A stretch of 64,000 nucleotides of DNA from Rubrivivax sp. Lineage in GTDB: Bacteria; Pseudomonadota; Gammaproteobacteria; Burkholderiales; Burkholderiaceae_C. The DNA is taken from NCBI GenBank assembly GCA_027489455.1, contig JAIXZR010000063.1, positions 60,786-124,785 of the forward strand, read 5' to 3'. This document shows positions 25,775-34,965 of the stretch, piece after piece; the first letter of the stretch is position 1; every line of letters starts with the position of its first letter. The position numbers and the translations under genes were made by a program. The notes beneath the pieces were generated by a model. It had not been told where the DNA came from. It did no database searches and was given only the letters and a program-made list of their open reading frames with translations.

Positions 25775-28228
25775 ATGTGGCAAAGCTACTTCCTGATCGC
25801 CGTGCGCACGCTGGCCAAGAACCGCCTGTTCAGCGCACTCAACATCGCCGGTCTGGCCATGGGCATGGCGGCCTGTGCGCTGATGGCGATGTGGGTGGCC
25901 GTCGAGACCGGCCACGACCGGTGGGTGCCCGAAGGCGAACGCGTGTTCCTGGTGCAGTCGCGCACACAGGATCCGGGGCAGCCGCCGGCGATCTTCCGCA
26001 ATTCGCCAGCGGTGATGCTGCCGCTGCTGATGCAGGACTTCGGGCCTCAGATCCAGGCTGGCAGCCGCTACATCGCTGCGTCGCGTGCACTGCGGGTGGG
26101 CGCGCGGCTGGAAAACCAGAGCGTGCATCTGGTCGATGCCGGCTTCTTCGACGTGCTGCCCTGGCCGGTGGCCGAAGGCAGCACCGCGCGCGCCCTGAAG
26201 GAGCCGGGCAAGCTGGTGGTGACGCCGGCCTTTGCACGCCGATGGTTCGGCCGCGATTCAGCGCTGGGCCAGACCGTGACCATGCTGGTCAAGGGCGAGC
26301 CACGGCCTTTCGAGATCGTGGCCGTGCTGCGCGAGTTGCCACCCAACACGCTGTTTGATTTCGAGGCGCTGGCGCTGTTCAACCCGCAGGACCTGCCCAA
26401 CCCGGCCGCGTTTGAAAGCTGGGGCGGTTTCAACCCGCTGTCCCTGGTGCGCGTGAAACGGGTGGCCGATGCAGCAGCCATCCAGGCCGGTGCCGATGCC
26501 TTCGTCGGCCGGCATGTGCCCGACTTCCTGACCGCGGACAAGGGCTTCTTCTACCGGCCTTCGCTGATCCCGCTGGCTGACGCGCACCTGCAGACAGTCA
26601 AGGTGGCCGGCCCGGCCAAGCCCCCCGGCGACCGCACGCTCGTCAACGCCGTGGCCGCCACGGGGGTGCTGGTGTTGGTGATCGCCACCATCACCTACGT
26701 GAACCTCGTCACCGCACGGGTGTCGCTGCGCGCCCGCGAAGTGGGCCTGCGCAAGACGCTGGGTGCCACGCGCAGCCAGCTGGTGGTGCAGTTCCTGGTG
26801 GAATCGACCGTGCTGGCGGCGCTGGCCGGGCTGCTGGCGCTGGCCTTGGTCGAGCTGTCGCTGCCGGCCTTCAACCAGCTGCTGGGACAAGGGCTGGTGT
26901 TGCACTACTTTGGCGCCGACGGTCTGCTGGCACCCTGGCTGGCGATGGTGGTGTTCGTGGGGCTGGCCGGTGGCTGGTACCCGGCGGTGGTGCTGTCGCG
27001 GCTGCAGCCGCGGGCGGCCATGTCGGGGGTGTTCACCAGCGCGGTTGGCGGGCCGGTGCGCCAGGCACTGGTGGTGGGGCAGTTCGCCATCGCGGTGGGG
27101 CTGATGTGCCTGATGGCAGTGATCTACGCCCAGGTGGCGCACTTGCGCCAGGCCGACATGGGCTATCGGCCCCAGGGCCTGGTCGTCATCGGCAACTTGC
27201 AGCGCGCCGAAGTCAAACCGCAGCAGCAGGCCCTGCTGGACGCGATGCGCCGTGTCGACGGGGTGGTGGCGGCCACGCGGTCGATGTTCGACCCCACGAT
27301 GGGCGGCGTCATCCGGCAGCAGGCCTACTTTCCTGGCGTACCCGACAGCCAGGCCCCGCAGTTCAGCCTGCAGCTGGTCGATTGGGACTATCTGCCCACC
27401 TATGGCGCGCGGCTGCTGGCTGGGCGGGGCCTGACGCGCGACGTGGCCCTGGACGACACCGCGGGCCTGGACGGCCAGCAGCTCACGCAGCGCGGCGTGA
27501 ACGTGCTCGTCAACCGCACGGCGCTGGCCTACCTGGGCGTGAGCGACCCGCAGGCCGCGCTGGGCAAGATGTTCTACCTGGGCGGCCAGGAACGCTACCC
27601 CGTCCAGGTGGTGGGCGTGCTGGACGATGTGCGCATCCGCAGCGCGCGCGACAAGCCCATGCCGGCCGTGTACCTGCGCGATGTCGACAACGCCAACAGC
27701 CTGTCGGTGCGCTTTGCTGGCGTGACGCCCGCGGCGATCACGCAGCGGCTGGAAGCCGTCTGGAAGCAGAGGCTGCCGAACACGCCGTTCAGCATCAGGC
27801 TGGTGGACGACGCCATCGCCAGCTACTACCAGGCCGAAACGCGCACCGGCAACCTGTTCGCGCTGTTTGCGCTGCTGGCCATGGCGCTGTGCGCCGCCGG
27901 CCTGTATGGCCTGGCGGTGTTCACGGCCGAGCGCCGCACGCGCGAGATCGGCCTGCGCAAGTTGCTGGGCGCCAGCACCTGGGCCATCGTGCGGCTGCTG
28001 TTGTGGCAGTTTGCCAAGCCGGTGCTGCTGGCACTGCTGATCGCATGGCCCGTGGCCGCGTGGCTGGCCCATCAGTGGCTGCAGGGCTTTGACGTACGCA
28101 TCGCGCTCACCCCCTGGCCTTTTGCTGCGGCGGGTGCGGCGGCGCTGGCCATCGCCTGGGGCACCGTGGGGTGGCAGGCGCTGCGCGTGGCGCGCAGCAG
28201 CCCGATCACTGCCTTGCGACATGAGTGA
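25775..28228 (+). CDS. FtsX-type ABC permease with two MacB-like periplasmic domains
   Basis: 817 residues. An N-terminal helix (about 20-45) is followed by a periplasmic MacB core-like domain (about 50-285), three or four helices (about 290-450, including the GLRKTLGATRSQLVVQFLVE coupling region), a second periplasmic domain (about 460-690) and a final FtsX block (GLRKLLGASTWAIVRLLLWQ). The duplicated layout is typical of 800-residue permeases that function with separate LolD-like ATPases. Together with the adaptor and the sigma-54 two-component pair it resembles envelope-stress or antimicrobial-peptide efflux systems; the substrate is not evident. Confidence 0.9.
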   Translation: MWQSYFLIAVRTLAKNRLFSALNIAGLAMGMAACALMAMWVAVETGHDRWVPEGERVFLVQSRTQDPGQPPAIFRNSPAVMLPLLMQDFGPQIQAGSRYIAASRALRVGARLENQSVHLVDAGFFDVLPWPVAEGSTARALKEPGKLVVTPAFARRWFGRDSALGQTVTMLVKGEPRPFEIVAVLRELPPNTLFDFEALALFNPQDLPNPAAFESWGGFNPLSLVRVKRVADAAAIQAGADAFVGRHVPDFLTADKGFFYRPSLIPLADAHLQTVKVAGPAKPPGDRTLVNAVAATGVLVLVIATITYVNLVTARVSLRAREVGLRKTLGATRSQLVVQFLVESTVLAALAGLLALALVELSLPAFNQLLGQGLVLHYFGADGLLAPWLAMVVFVGLAGGWYPAVVLSRLQPRAAMSGVFTSAVGGPVRQALVVGQFAIAVGLMCLMAVIYAQVAHLRQADMGYRPQGLVVIGNLQRAEVKPQQQALLDAMRRVDGVVAATRSMFDPTMGGVIRQQAYFPGVPDSQAPQFSLQLVDWDYLPTYGARLLAGRGLTRDVALDDTAGLDGQQLTQRGVNVLVNRTALAYLGVSDPQAALGKMFYLGGQERYPVQVVGVLDDVRIRSARDKPMPAVYLRDVDNANSLSVRFAGVTPAAITQRLEAVWKQRLPNTPFSIRLVDDAIASYYQAETRTGNLFALFALLAMALCAAGLYGLAVFTAERRTREIGLRKLLGASTWAIVRLLLWQFAKPVLLALLIAWPVAAWLAHQWLQGFDVRIALTPWPFAAAGAAALAIAWGTVGWQALRVARSSPITALRHE

Positions 28229-28330
28229 ATCCACCCGCACAGCCCCCAGCCGTTGCCAATGCACCGGGCCCTTCGGCCTGTGCCCTGCGCCCTCGATCGA
28301 CCCTCAACCCCTGAAGAGAAAGGAGCATCC

Positions 28331-28765
28331 ATGCGTCGCCGTCAATTCATCCTGGTCTCACTGCTGGCTGCTGGCACCCCCATGGCGGCCACGGCCAATG
28401 CAGCGGCTCCTGCCGCGCCCGACACCGCCGCAGCCCAGGCCGCCTGCGCGGCCTGGCTGAAGATGCTGGATGCCGCAGACACAGCGGGCACGTGGGAAGC
28501 CGCAGCGTCGACGTTCAAGGCGGCCGTGTCGGCCCCGGCCTGGCAGCAGGCCTGGCAGGCGGTGCGGCAGCCGCTGGGTGACGTACGCCGCCGCAGCCAG
28601 CGCTCGGCGGCGTACACCCGCAGCCTGCCTGGCGCACCCGATGGCGACTACGTCATCGTGCAGCTCGATACCGTCTTCGAGAACAAGGCGCAGGCCATCG
28701 AAACCGTGACGATGGCGGTCGACCGGGACGGCGCCTGGCGGGTTGCGGGCTACTTCGTCCGCTAG
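28331..28765 (+). CDS. exported DUF4019-type protein
   Basis: 144 residues from ATG 28331, preceded by AAAGGAG six bases upstream. The N-terminus MRRRQFILVSLLAAG, then an Ala-rich segment, is an export signal with a twin-arginine-like RRxFI motif. The mature part (AACAAWLKMLDAADTAGTWEAAA ... QLDTVFENKAQAIETVTMAVD, ending WRVAGYFVR) fits DUF4019, small periplasmic proteins of unknown role. It lies 102 bases after the permease on the same strand and may be the last gene of the efflux operon. Confidence 0.75.
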   Translation: MRRRQFILVSLLAAGTPMAATANAAAPAAPDTAAAQAACAAWLKMLDAADTAGTWEAAASTFKAAVSAPAWQQAWQAVRQPLGDVRRRSQRSAAYTRSLPGAPDGDYVIVQLDTVFENKAQAIETVTMAVDRDGAWRVAGYFVR

Positions 28766-28782
28766 GAGCCCGCGTCGGGCGC

Positions 28783-29127
28783 TCAGGCCAAGGCCGCGCC
28801 CTCAGCTTCGCGGCCGTCGGTGAAGACGGGGATCAGCGCATCCACGCCCGTGGCTTCCAGGCTCATCGCCACGACGGAGCCCGGTGCCACCACCACCACC
28901 ATCTTGCCGCCCCGTTCCTGCACCCGCTTGGCGCTGGCGATCAGCACGCGGATGCCCACCGAAGCCAGGAAGCGCACGCCCGACAGATCGACCACGACGC
29001 CTTTCTTCGGCGCTTCGATGAGCTCCATCAAGCGTGCCGAGACCGAGTCCGTGCCTTCGTTGTCCAGGCGGCCGGACAAGGTGATCCTGCGGAGGTCGGC
29101 TCCGATGTCTTGAAAGCTGGCGGACAT
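28783..29127 (-). CDS. STAS-domain anti-sigma factor antagonist
   Basis: 114 residues; ATG 29127 is supported by AAGGAG just upstream and by length equal to the divergent paralogue. The fold pattern ITLSGRLD, VVVDLSGVRFLASVGIRVL and KMVVVVAPGSV is that of SpoIIAA/RsbV. The phosphorylatable residue is S56. Such proteins are phosphorylated by an RsbW-type kinase and dephosphorylated by a PP2C phosphatase; both activities appear fused in the protein at 29679. It diverges from its paralogue at 29328, with 200 bases between the two starts. Confidence 0.9.
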   Translation of the reverse strand: MSASFQDIGADLRRITLSGRLDNEGTDSVSARLMELIEAPKKGVVVDLSGVRFLASVGIRVLIASAKRVQERGGKMVVVVAPGSVVAMSLEATGVDALIPVFTDGREAEGAALA

Positions 29128-29327
29128 GGTCGGTGCTCCTTCCAAAGTGGTCTGAACCCCCGGCCGTTGCAGCCTGGCCGCGGGACGACCCCAGGAAAAC
29201 CAGGGTTCTCGGCGCGGCGTCCGGGCGGTGGGTGGGTGGCGCAAAATGTAACGCACCTGATCCTGGCGGCCGGCCTCCGTGGCCGTGGTGTCCAGCCCTC
29301 GCCCAGCCCACCCGCGCAAGGTTTGCC

Positions 29328-29672
29328 ATGGCCATCACCTTTGAAGACACCGAACCGTCCCTGCGCTGGATCCGCCTGACGGGCCGGCTGGACATTCCCG
29401 GCATCGACGCCATCTCGGCGGCCTTCGCCGAACTCTCGGCCGCCACCAGCCGCCATGTCGTCGTCGACCTGAGCGGGGTGGATTTCCTGGTCTCGTTCGG
29501 CATCCGCGAACTCATCACCAACGCCAAGCTCATCCACAAGCGCGGCCGGCGCATGGTGATCTTCGTCGGCAGCAACCAGGCCGTGCACAAGACGCTGGCC
29601 ACCACCGGCATCGACACCCTGATTCCCACCTTCACCGAAGCCGCGCCGGCCAGCCGCGCCGCGCTGGGCTAG
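29328..29672 (+). CDS. STAS-domain anti-sigma factor antagonist, paralogue
   Basis: 114 residues, the same length as the divergent STAS gene, and alignable with it without gaps (ITFEDTEP/SFQDIGAD, IRLTGRLD/ITLSGRLD, VDLSGVDFLVSFGIREL/VDLSGVRFLASVGIRVL). S56 is again the expected phospho-site. The next gene begins six bases after its stop and encodes the kinase/phosphatase, so this copy is the likelier primary partner, while the other may receive or titrate the same signal. Confidence 0.9.
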   Translation: MAITFEDTEPSLRWIRLTGRLDIPGIDAISAAFAELSAATSRHVVVDLSGVDFLVSFGIRELITNAKLIHKRGRRMVIFVGSNQAVHKTLATTGIDTLIPTFTEAAPASRAALG

Positions 29673-29678
29673 GCCACC

Positions 29679-31403
29679 ATGGAAGCACCCTTCACGCCCC
29701 GCCTGGCCGCGCTGGAAGTGCCCGCGGATCTTTCCGTGCTGCGGCGCGCTTCGGCCTGGCTGGAAGGCCAGGCCGCCGAATGGGGCATCCCGGAGGACAT
29801 CGTGCCGCGCCTGGACCTGTGCCTGAATGAGGTCATCGCGAATTGCGTGACGCACGGCGGCCCGGATGTGCTGGATGCGCCGCTGGATCTGCGCCTGTCG
29901 ATGGCCACGTCCCACACCCAATGCCTGGTGACGCTGTCCGTGGCCGACAGCGGCCGGGCTTTCGACCCCACGTCTGCCGAGCCCAAGGCGCGCGCCACCA
30001 GCCTGGCCGAAGCCACGCCAGGCGGCCTGGGTCTCTTGATGATGCGGCAGAACGCCAGCCGGCTGGCCTACCGCCGCACGGTGGGCCGCAATCACATCGA
30101 CATGCTGTTTCAGTTCGACAGCGCGAGCGTCGGGCCGGCCGGCCGGTTCGGCTGCCGCAATGGCCATGCCGACCGGCGGCAGGTGGACATCGGCGGCCCC
30201 GTGCAACGCGCGCTGGACGAACGCCGCGTGCAGAACCTGTCGTGGATCCCCTTGTTCAAGGACGCCCCACCGCAAGCCGTGGAAGCCGTGCTGCAGCGCT
30301 GCGAACTGCTGGAAGTGGCCGCGAACACGCCGCTGCTGGTGCCGGGGCAAAGCAACCGCAGTGTCTACATCGCACTCAGCGGTGTCGTCGTGGCGCACCT
30401 GGGCGACCCGCTGCGCCCCCAGGCGGCGGTGGTCATTCCCCACGGCCAGTGCATCGGCGAACTCTCGGCCATCGACGGCAAGCCGGTGTCCACGCTGGTG
30501 ATGGTGACGAGCGACGCACGCGTGCTGCACATCCCGCAGGAAGTGTTCTGGGGCGACCTGATGACGCTCAACGGCGTGGCCGAGAACTTCCGCATCATCC
30601 TCAGCGACCGCGTTCGCAAGTCCAAGGAACAGGCGCTGCAGGCGCAGCGCGGGCAGCTCGAGATCGAGCATCTCACCAAGGAGCTGCAGATCGCCCGCCA
30701 GCTGCAGATCAGCATGGTGCCGCTGCAGCGCCCGCTGTTCGGGCACCGCAGCGATCTGGACGTCTGTGGCTTCATGGAACCGGCCTCGGCTGTCGGCGGC
30801 GATTTCTTCGATGCCTTCTTCGTGCGCGAGAACCACCTGTTCTTCTGCATCGCCGATGTCTCGGGCCACGGCATCGCGTCGGCGCTCTTCATGGCCCGGG
30901 CCATGGGCCTCATCCGTGTGCTGGCCATGGGCACGATGGAGCCCCACATGCTGCTGAGCGAACTCAACGCGCGGCTGTGCGAAGGCAATGAAGCGAACAT
31001 CTTCGTCACGATGTTCTGCGGCATCGTGGACATACCCCACCGCAAGCTGCGCTATTCGAACGGCGGCCATTGCGCGCCCATGCTGCTGCAGCCGGGCGGG
31101 GCCCGGATGCTGCCGATCCCCAAGGGTGCGCTGGTGGGGGCCTTCCCCGGTTGCAAGTACAGCTCGATGGAAACGGTGCTGGGCCAGGACGAGACCCTGT
31201 TCTGCTACACCGACGGCGTGACCGAAGCGCAGAACCCCCTGGGCGAAGAGTTCACCGAAGAACGCTGCCTGCAGCTGCTGGGCGGCCTGCAGCCGCTGGC
31301 ATCCGGCGAGCTGCTGGACCATGTGCGCGCCCAGGTGGCCGACTTCACCGAAACCGACATCCTGCAGGACGACTGCACCATGCTCGCCCTGCGCCTGCCC
31401 TGA
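29679..31403 (+). CDS. fused anti-sigma-type kinase / cyclic-nucleotide-binding / PP2C (SpoIIE) phosphatase
   Basis: 574 residues in three modules. Residues about 15-150 are an RsbW-like GHKL ATPase (DLCLNEVIANCVTHGG with N50/E51, then SVADSGRAFDP and GGLGLLMMRQ). Residues about 180-300 are a cyclic-nucleotide-binding fold (LLVPGQSNRSVYIALSGVVV, then GQCIGELSAIDGKPV). A coiled linker leads to a SpoIIE-type PP2C phosphatase at about 350-574 (AVGGDFFDAFF, FCIADVSGHGIASALFMA, SNGGHCAPML, CYTDGVTEA). It could both phosphorylate and dephosphorylate the STAS proteins, with nucleotide binding setting the balance. No sigma factor is nearby. Confidence 0.9.
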   Translation: MEAPFTPRLAALEVPADLSVLRRASAWLEGQAAEWGIPEDIVPRLDLCLNEVIANCVTHGGPDVLDAPLDLRLSMATSHTQCLVTLSVADSGRAFDPTSAEPKARATSLAEATPGGLGLLMMRQNASRLAYRRTVGRNHIDMLFQFDSASVGPAGRFGCRNGHADRRQVDIGGPVQRALDERRVQNLSWIPLFKDAPPQAVEAVLQRCELLEVAANTPLLVPGQSNRSVYIALSGVVVAHLGDPLRPQAAVVIPHGQCIGELSAIDGKPVSTLVMVTSDARVLHIPQEVFWGDLMTLNGVAENFRIILSDRVRKSKEQALQAQRGQLEIEHLTKELQIARQLQISMVPLQRPLFGHRSDLDVCGFMEPASAVGGDFFDAFFVRENHLFFCIADVSGHGIASALFMARAMGLIRVLAMGTMEPHMLLSELNARLCEGNEANIFVTMFCGIVDIPHRKLRYSNGGHCAPMLLQPGGARMLPIPKGALVGAFPGCKYSSMETVLGQDETLFCYTDGVTEAQNPLGEEFTEERCLQLLGGLQPLASGELLDHVRAQVADFTETDILQDDCTMLALRLP

Positions 31404-31422
31404 CGCGGCAGGGCCCGGTGCA

Positions 31423-32304
31423 TCACGCCTTCCTGCCCGCACGGGCCGCGCGCGGCCCGGCACGAAAGTCCCGCGGCGCCATGCCGTAGCGGCGCCTGAA
31501 CTGGTCGCCGAAGTTCGACAGCGTCGGGAAGCCGCAGGCCAGCGCGATCTGCGCAATCGGCTCCGGGCCCTGGATCAGGCGCAGTGCGGCCCAGCCGCAG
31601 CGCGCGTCGTTCACGTAGGCCGTGAAGCTCTTGCCCACTTCGCGCTGGAAGAAGCGGCCAAAGGCCGCGGGGCTGACATGCGCCACCGCGGCCGCAGCCT
31701 GTACGGTCAGCTCGTCGGCCAGGTGCGCTTCGATCCAGTTCAGCACGCGGTCGATGCGCTGTGGGCTGGCGGCGGCCCGCGGCGCGCCGCTGGGCGCGGC
31801 CTGGGCCGGCGCCGACAGCGCGCGCAGGTCGGCGGCACCGGCCAGCAGGGCGTCCAGCACCTCGATGAAGGTGGCCACGCGGCGCCGCGGGCTGGCCCCG
31901 GGCAGGCGCGCCAGCAGGCCTTGCACCTGCAGGCGGGTGTCGCCCTGCACCGCCAGGCCCGGCGCGCCTGGCGCCAGCAGCGGCGCCACCGCGCGCAGCT
32001 CCGGCAGCCCGCAGCGCTGCAGCCAGTCGGGCGGGAACTGCAGCACCGTGGCGGCGCAGCCCGCGGGCGGCTGCGCGCCGCGCGTGGCCCACAGATGCGG
32101 CGTTTCGCTGCCCACCAGCACCAGGTCGCCGTCGAAGAAGGGCTCCACGCTGTCGCCCACCCAGCGCAGGCCCTGGCCGCGTTCGATCCAGGTCAGCTCG
32201 AAGTGGCCGTGGCGGTGCAGGCCGCCTGCGAAGGCCGGCAGCGCCAGGTGCAGGCAGCGCAAGGATTCCTCGGCATGGTGGATGGGCTCGCGCGTGATCC
32301 GCAT
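31423..32304 (-). CDS. AraC-family transcriptional regulator
   Basis: 293 residues. The N-terminal cupin-like effector domain (HRHGHFELTWIERGQGLRWV, then DLVLVGSETPHLW) is typical of sugar-responsive AraC proteins. The C-terminal double helix-turn-helix begins near 190 (DELTVQAAAAVAHVSPAAFG) and ends with ACGFPTLSNFGDQFRRRYGMAPRDFR. It diverges from the GH13/PhyH/GH125/dehydrogenase operon, with an inverted repeat in the gap, and probably regulates that operon in response to a sugar. Confidence 0.9.
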   Translation of the reverse strand: MRITREPIHHAEESLRCLHLALPAFAGGLHRHGHFELTWIERGQGLRWVGDSVEPFFDGDLVLVGSETPHLWATRGAQPPAGCAATVLQFPPDWLQRCGLPELRAVAPLLAPGAPGLAVQGDTRLQVQGLLARLPGASPRRRVATFIEVLDALLAGAADLRALSAPAQAAPSGAPRAAASPQRIDRVLNWIEAHLADELTVQAAAAVAHVSPAAFGRFFQREVGKSFTAYVNDARCGWAALRLIQGPEPIAQIALACGFPTLSNFGDQFRRRYGMAPRDFRAGPRAARAGRKA

Positions 32305-32353
32305 GGGGGTGCAGTGCCTTGGCAGGGGTGGGCGCCCCCGCAGCGTATGGGTT

Positions 32354-32424
32354 TGAAAACCGTCGATTCTGGCGCGCAGGCAGGCTGAAGAAGCGGCCCG
32401 GCCTGGCCAGACTACCGGTTTTCA
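32354..32424. promoter_or_regulatory. inverted repeat between araC-type gene and glycosidase operon
   Basis: TGAAAACCG (32354-32362) and CGGTTTTCA (32416-32424) are perfect 9-base inverted repeats separated by 53 bases, in the 137-base divergent gap. The downstream copy ends 17 bases before the alpha-glucosidase start. Candidate half-sites for the adjacent AraC protein. Confidence 0.45.
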
Positions 32425-32441
32425 GCCCAGGTCCCCGGCCG

Positions 32442-34115
32442 ATGAGCAGCCCCTGGTGGCGCGGCGCCACCCTCTACCAGATCTACCCGCGCAGCTTTGC
32501 CGACGCCAATGGCGACGGCGTGGGCGATCTGCCCGGCGTGACGGCCAGGCTGCCCTACGTGGCCGCGCTGGGCGTGGACGGCATCTGGCTGTCGCCCTTC
32601 TTCACCAGCCCCATGCGCGATTTCGGCTACGACGTGGCCGACCACCTCGGCGTGGACCCGCTGTTCGGCACCGGTGCCGATTTCGACGCCCTGCTGGCCG
32701 AAGCCCACCGCCTGGGCCTGAAGGTGGTGATCGACCAGGTCTGGAGCCACACCGCCGCCGAACACCCCTGGTTCGTGGAAAGCCGGGCCAGCCGCGACAA
32801 CGCCAAGGCCGACTGGTACGTGTGGGCCGACGCGCGCCCCGACGGCAGCCCGCCCAACAACTGGCAAAGCTGGATGGGCGGCCCGGCCTGGCGCTGGGAG
32901 CCGCGGCGCCGGCAGTACCACCTGCACAACTTCCTGCCGCAGATGCCGGACCTGAACTTCCACTGCCCGGCCGTGCAGGACGCGGTGCTGGACATCGCCC
33001 GCCACTGGCTGGACCGCGGCGTGGACGGCTTCCGGCTGGATACCGCCAACCTGTACTTCCACAGCCGCGGCCTGGAAGACAACCCGCCGCTGCCCGAAGA
33101 CCGGCGCGGCGATGCGCCCGTGCTGATGCAGCAGCACCGGCACAACGCCGACCAGCCCGAGGCGCCGGCCTTCTTCGAGCGCCTGCGCGCGCTGATGGAC
33201 CGCTATGGCGAGCGCATGGCCGTGGCCGAGATCGGCGGCGCCGAGCCCCTGCCCACGATGGTGGCCTACACGCAGAGCACCCAGGAAGTGCAGCGGCTGC
33301 ATACCGCGTATTCCTTCGCCTTCCTGGGCGACCGGCCCGATGCCGCGCAGGTGCTGCGATGCCTGGCGCCCTGGGGCGAAGGCGCAGGCCGCGACGCCTG
33401 GCCGAGCTGGGCCTTTTCGAACCACGACGCGCCGCGCGTGGCTTCGCGCTGGGGCGATGGCGCGGCGGGGGCCTTCGCCTTCGGCGGCCGGGCCGACGGC
33501 CGGCCCGTGGCCGCCGGGGCCACGCCCGTCACCTGGCTGGCCTTGCTGCTGGCGCTGCGCGGCACGGTCTTCCTGTACCAGGGCGAAGAGCTGGGCCTGC
33601 CGCAGAGCACCCTGGCCTTCGAGCACATCCGCGACCCCTACGGCCTGGCGAACTGGCCGCTGAACCCCGGCCGCGACGGCTGCCGCACGCCGTTTCCGTG
33701 GCAGGCCGATGCGCCGCAGCACGGCTTCAGCCGCGCGGCACGCACCTGGCTGCCAGTGGACCCGGCCCATGCCCCGCTGGCCGTGGACCGGCAAGAGGCC
33801 GACCCGGGCTCCACCCTGCACGCCACACGCCGCCTGCTGGCGCTGCGCCGCGCGCACCCCGCGCTGCGCCTGGGCAGCCTGCAGGCCCTGATGGCCGAAG
33901 GCGACGTGCTGGTGCTGCGCCGCGAGCACGGCGAAGGCGCCCACCGCGACGCCCTGCTGCTGGCCTTCAACCTGGGCGCCACACCCGCCACCTTGCCCTG
34001 GCCTGCTGCTGCGGCCACGCGCGCCGAACCGCTGTTCACGCACGCGGGCGCGGCGCGGCGCGGCGAGCAGCTGCATCTGCCCCCTGGCGCCGTGCTGGTC
34101 GCGCCGCTGGCCTGA
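32442..34115 (+). CDS. GH13 alpha-glucosidase (oligo-1,6-/alpha-glucosidase type)
   Basis: 557 residues, no signal peptide, so cytoplasmic. The start MSSPWWRGATLYQIYPRSF is the standard beginning of GH13 alpha-glucosidases. Catalytic residues are in place: nucleophile D200 in DGFRLDTAN, acid/base E263 in VAEIGG and D329 in FSNHDAPR. ADANGDGVGDL near the N-terminus is the usual Asp-rich loop. It hydrolyses terminal alpha-glucosyl residues of imported oligosaccharides; linkage preference cannot be read from the sequence. First gene of the operon divergent from the AraC regulator. Confidence 0.93.
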   Translation: MSSPWWRGATLYQIYPRSFADANGDGVGDLPGVTARLPYVAALGVDGIWLSPFFTSPMRDFGYDVADHLGVDPLFGTGADFDALLAEAHRLGLKVVIDQVWSHTAAEHPWFVESRASRDNAKADWYVWADARPDGSPPNNWQSWMGGPAWRWEPRRRQYHLHNFLPQMPDLNFHCPAVQDAVLDIARHWLDRGVDGFRLDTANLYFHSRGLEDNPPLPEDRRGDAPVLMQQHRHNADQPEAPAFFERLRALMDRYGERMAVAEIGGAEPLPTMVAYTQSTQEVQRLHTAYSFAFLGDRPDAAQVLRCLAPWGEGAGRDAWPSWAFSNHDAPRVASRWGDGAAGAFAFGGRADGRPVAAGATPVTWLALLLALRGTVFLYQGEELGLPQSTLAFEHIRDPYGLANWPLNPGRDGCRTPFPWQADAPQHGFSRAARTWLPVDPAHAPLAVDRQEADPGSTLHATRRLLALRRAHPALRLGSLQALMAEGDVLVLRREHGEGAHRDALLLAFNLGATPATLPWPAAAATRAEPLFTHAGAARRGEQLHLPPGAVLVAPLA

Positions 34116-34143
34116 AACCCCATCCCGACCCCGCCCCCCCGTG

Positions 34144-34965
34144 ATGAACGACACCCCCCTCTGGCCCGATCTCGACAGCCCCTACGCGCTGCAGCCCGCG
34201 CAGATCGACGCCTTCCGCCGCGACGGCTGCATCAAGCTCAAGCAGGTGCTGTCGCCCCAGACGCTGGCGCACTTCGGGCGCGAGATCACGCGGCTGACCA
34301 TCGACCTGAACACCGAAAGCCGCCCGCTGGCCGAGCGCAGCACCTACGACCGCGCCTTCCTGCAGGTGATGAACCTGTGGGAGAAAAGCGCGCTGGTGGC
34401 CCGCTTCGTGATGGGCCAGCGGCTGGCACGCATCGCGGCCGAACTGCTGGAAGTGCGCGGCGTGCGCCTGTACCACGACCAGAGCCTCTACAAGGAACCC
34501 GGCGGCGGCATCACGCCGGCGCATGCCGACCAGTACTACTGGCCGCTGGCCAGCGACCGCACCATCACCGCGTGGGTGCCGCTGCAGGCCGTGCCCGCCG
34601 AAATGGGCCCGCTGGGCTTCTACGCCGGCAGCCAGGGCGTGGCTTTCGGGCGCGACCTGGGCATCAGCGACGAGAGCGAAGCGAAGATCAGCGAGAACAT
34701 GGCCCGGCACGGCTTCCCCTTCGAGGTCGGGCCCTTCGATCTGGGCGAAGTGAGCTTCCACCTGGGCTGGACCTTCCACAAGGCCGGCCCCAACACCGGC
34801 ACGCGGCCGCGATCGGTGATGACGGTGATCTACATGGACGCCGACATGCGCCTGGTGCCCGCGCTCAACGCCATCCAGGCCAACGACCGCGACCAGTGGT
34901 GCCCCGGCGCGCGTGAGGGCGAAGTGATCGACACGCGCAAGAACCCCGTGGTGTGGGCGCGGTGA
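34144..34965 (+). CDS. phytanoyl-CoA dioxygenase-family Fe(II)/2-oxoglutarate oxygenase
   Basis: 273 residues from ATG 34144, with a GTG three bases earlier as alternative. PhyH-type features: FRRDGCIKLKQVLSP near the start, the HxD iron motif in HADQYYW, a distal histidine in FHLGWTFHKAG and R in TGTRPRSVM. Such enzymes hydroxylate small molecules using 2-oxoglutarate and oxygen. The substrate is unknown; close coupling to an alpha-mannosidase (4-base GTGA overlap downstream) suggests a sugar derivative or glycoside aglycone rather than a lipid. Its place in a glycosidase operon is unusual. Confidence 0.85.
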   Translation: MNDTPLWPDLDSPYALQPAQIDAFRRDGCIKLKQVLSPQTLAHFGREITRLTIDLNTESRPLAERSTYDRAFLQVMNLWEKSALVARFVMGQRLARIAAELLEVRGVRLYHDQSLYKEPGGGITPAHADQYYWPLASDRTITAWVPLQAVPAEMGPLGFYAGSQGVAFGRDLGISDESEAKISENMARHGFPFEVGPFDLGEVSFHLGWTFHKAGPNTGTRPRSVMTVIYMDADMRLVPALNAIQANDRDQWCPGAREGEVIDTRKNPVVWAR

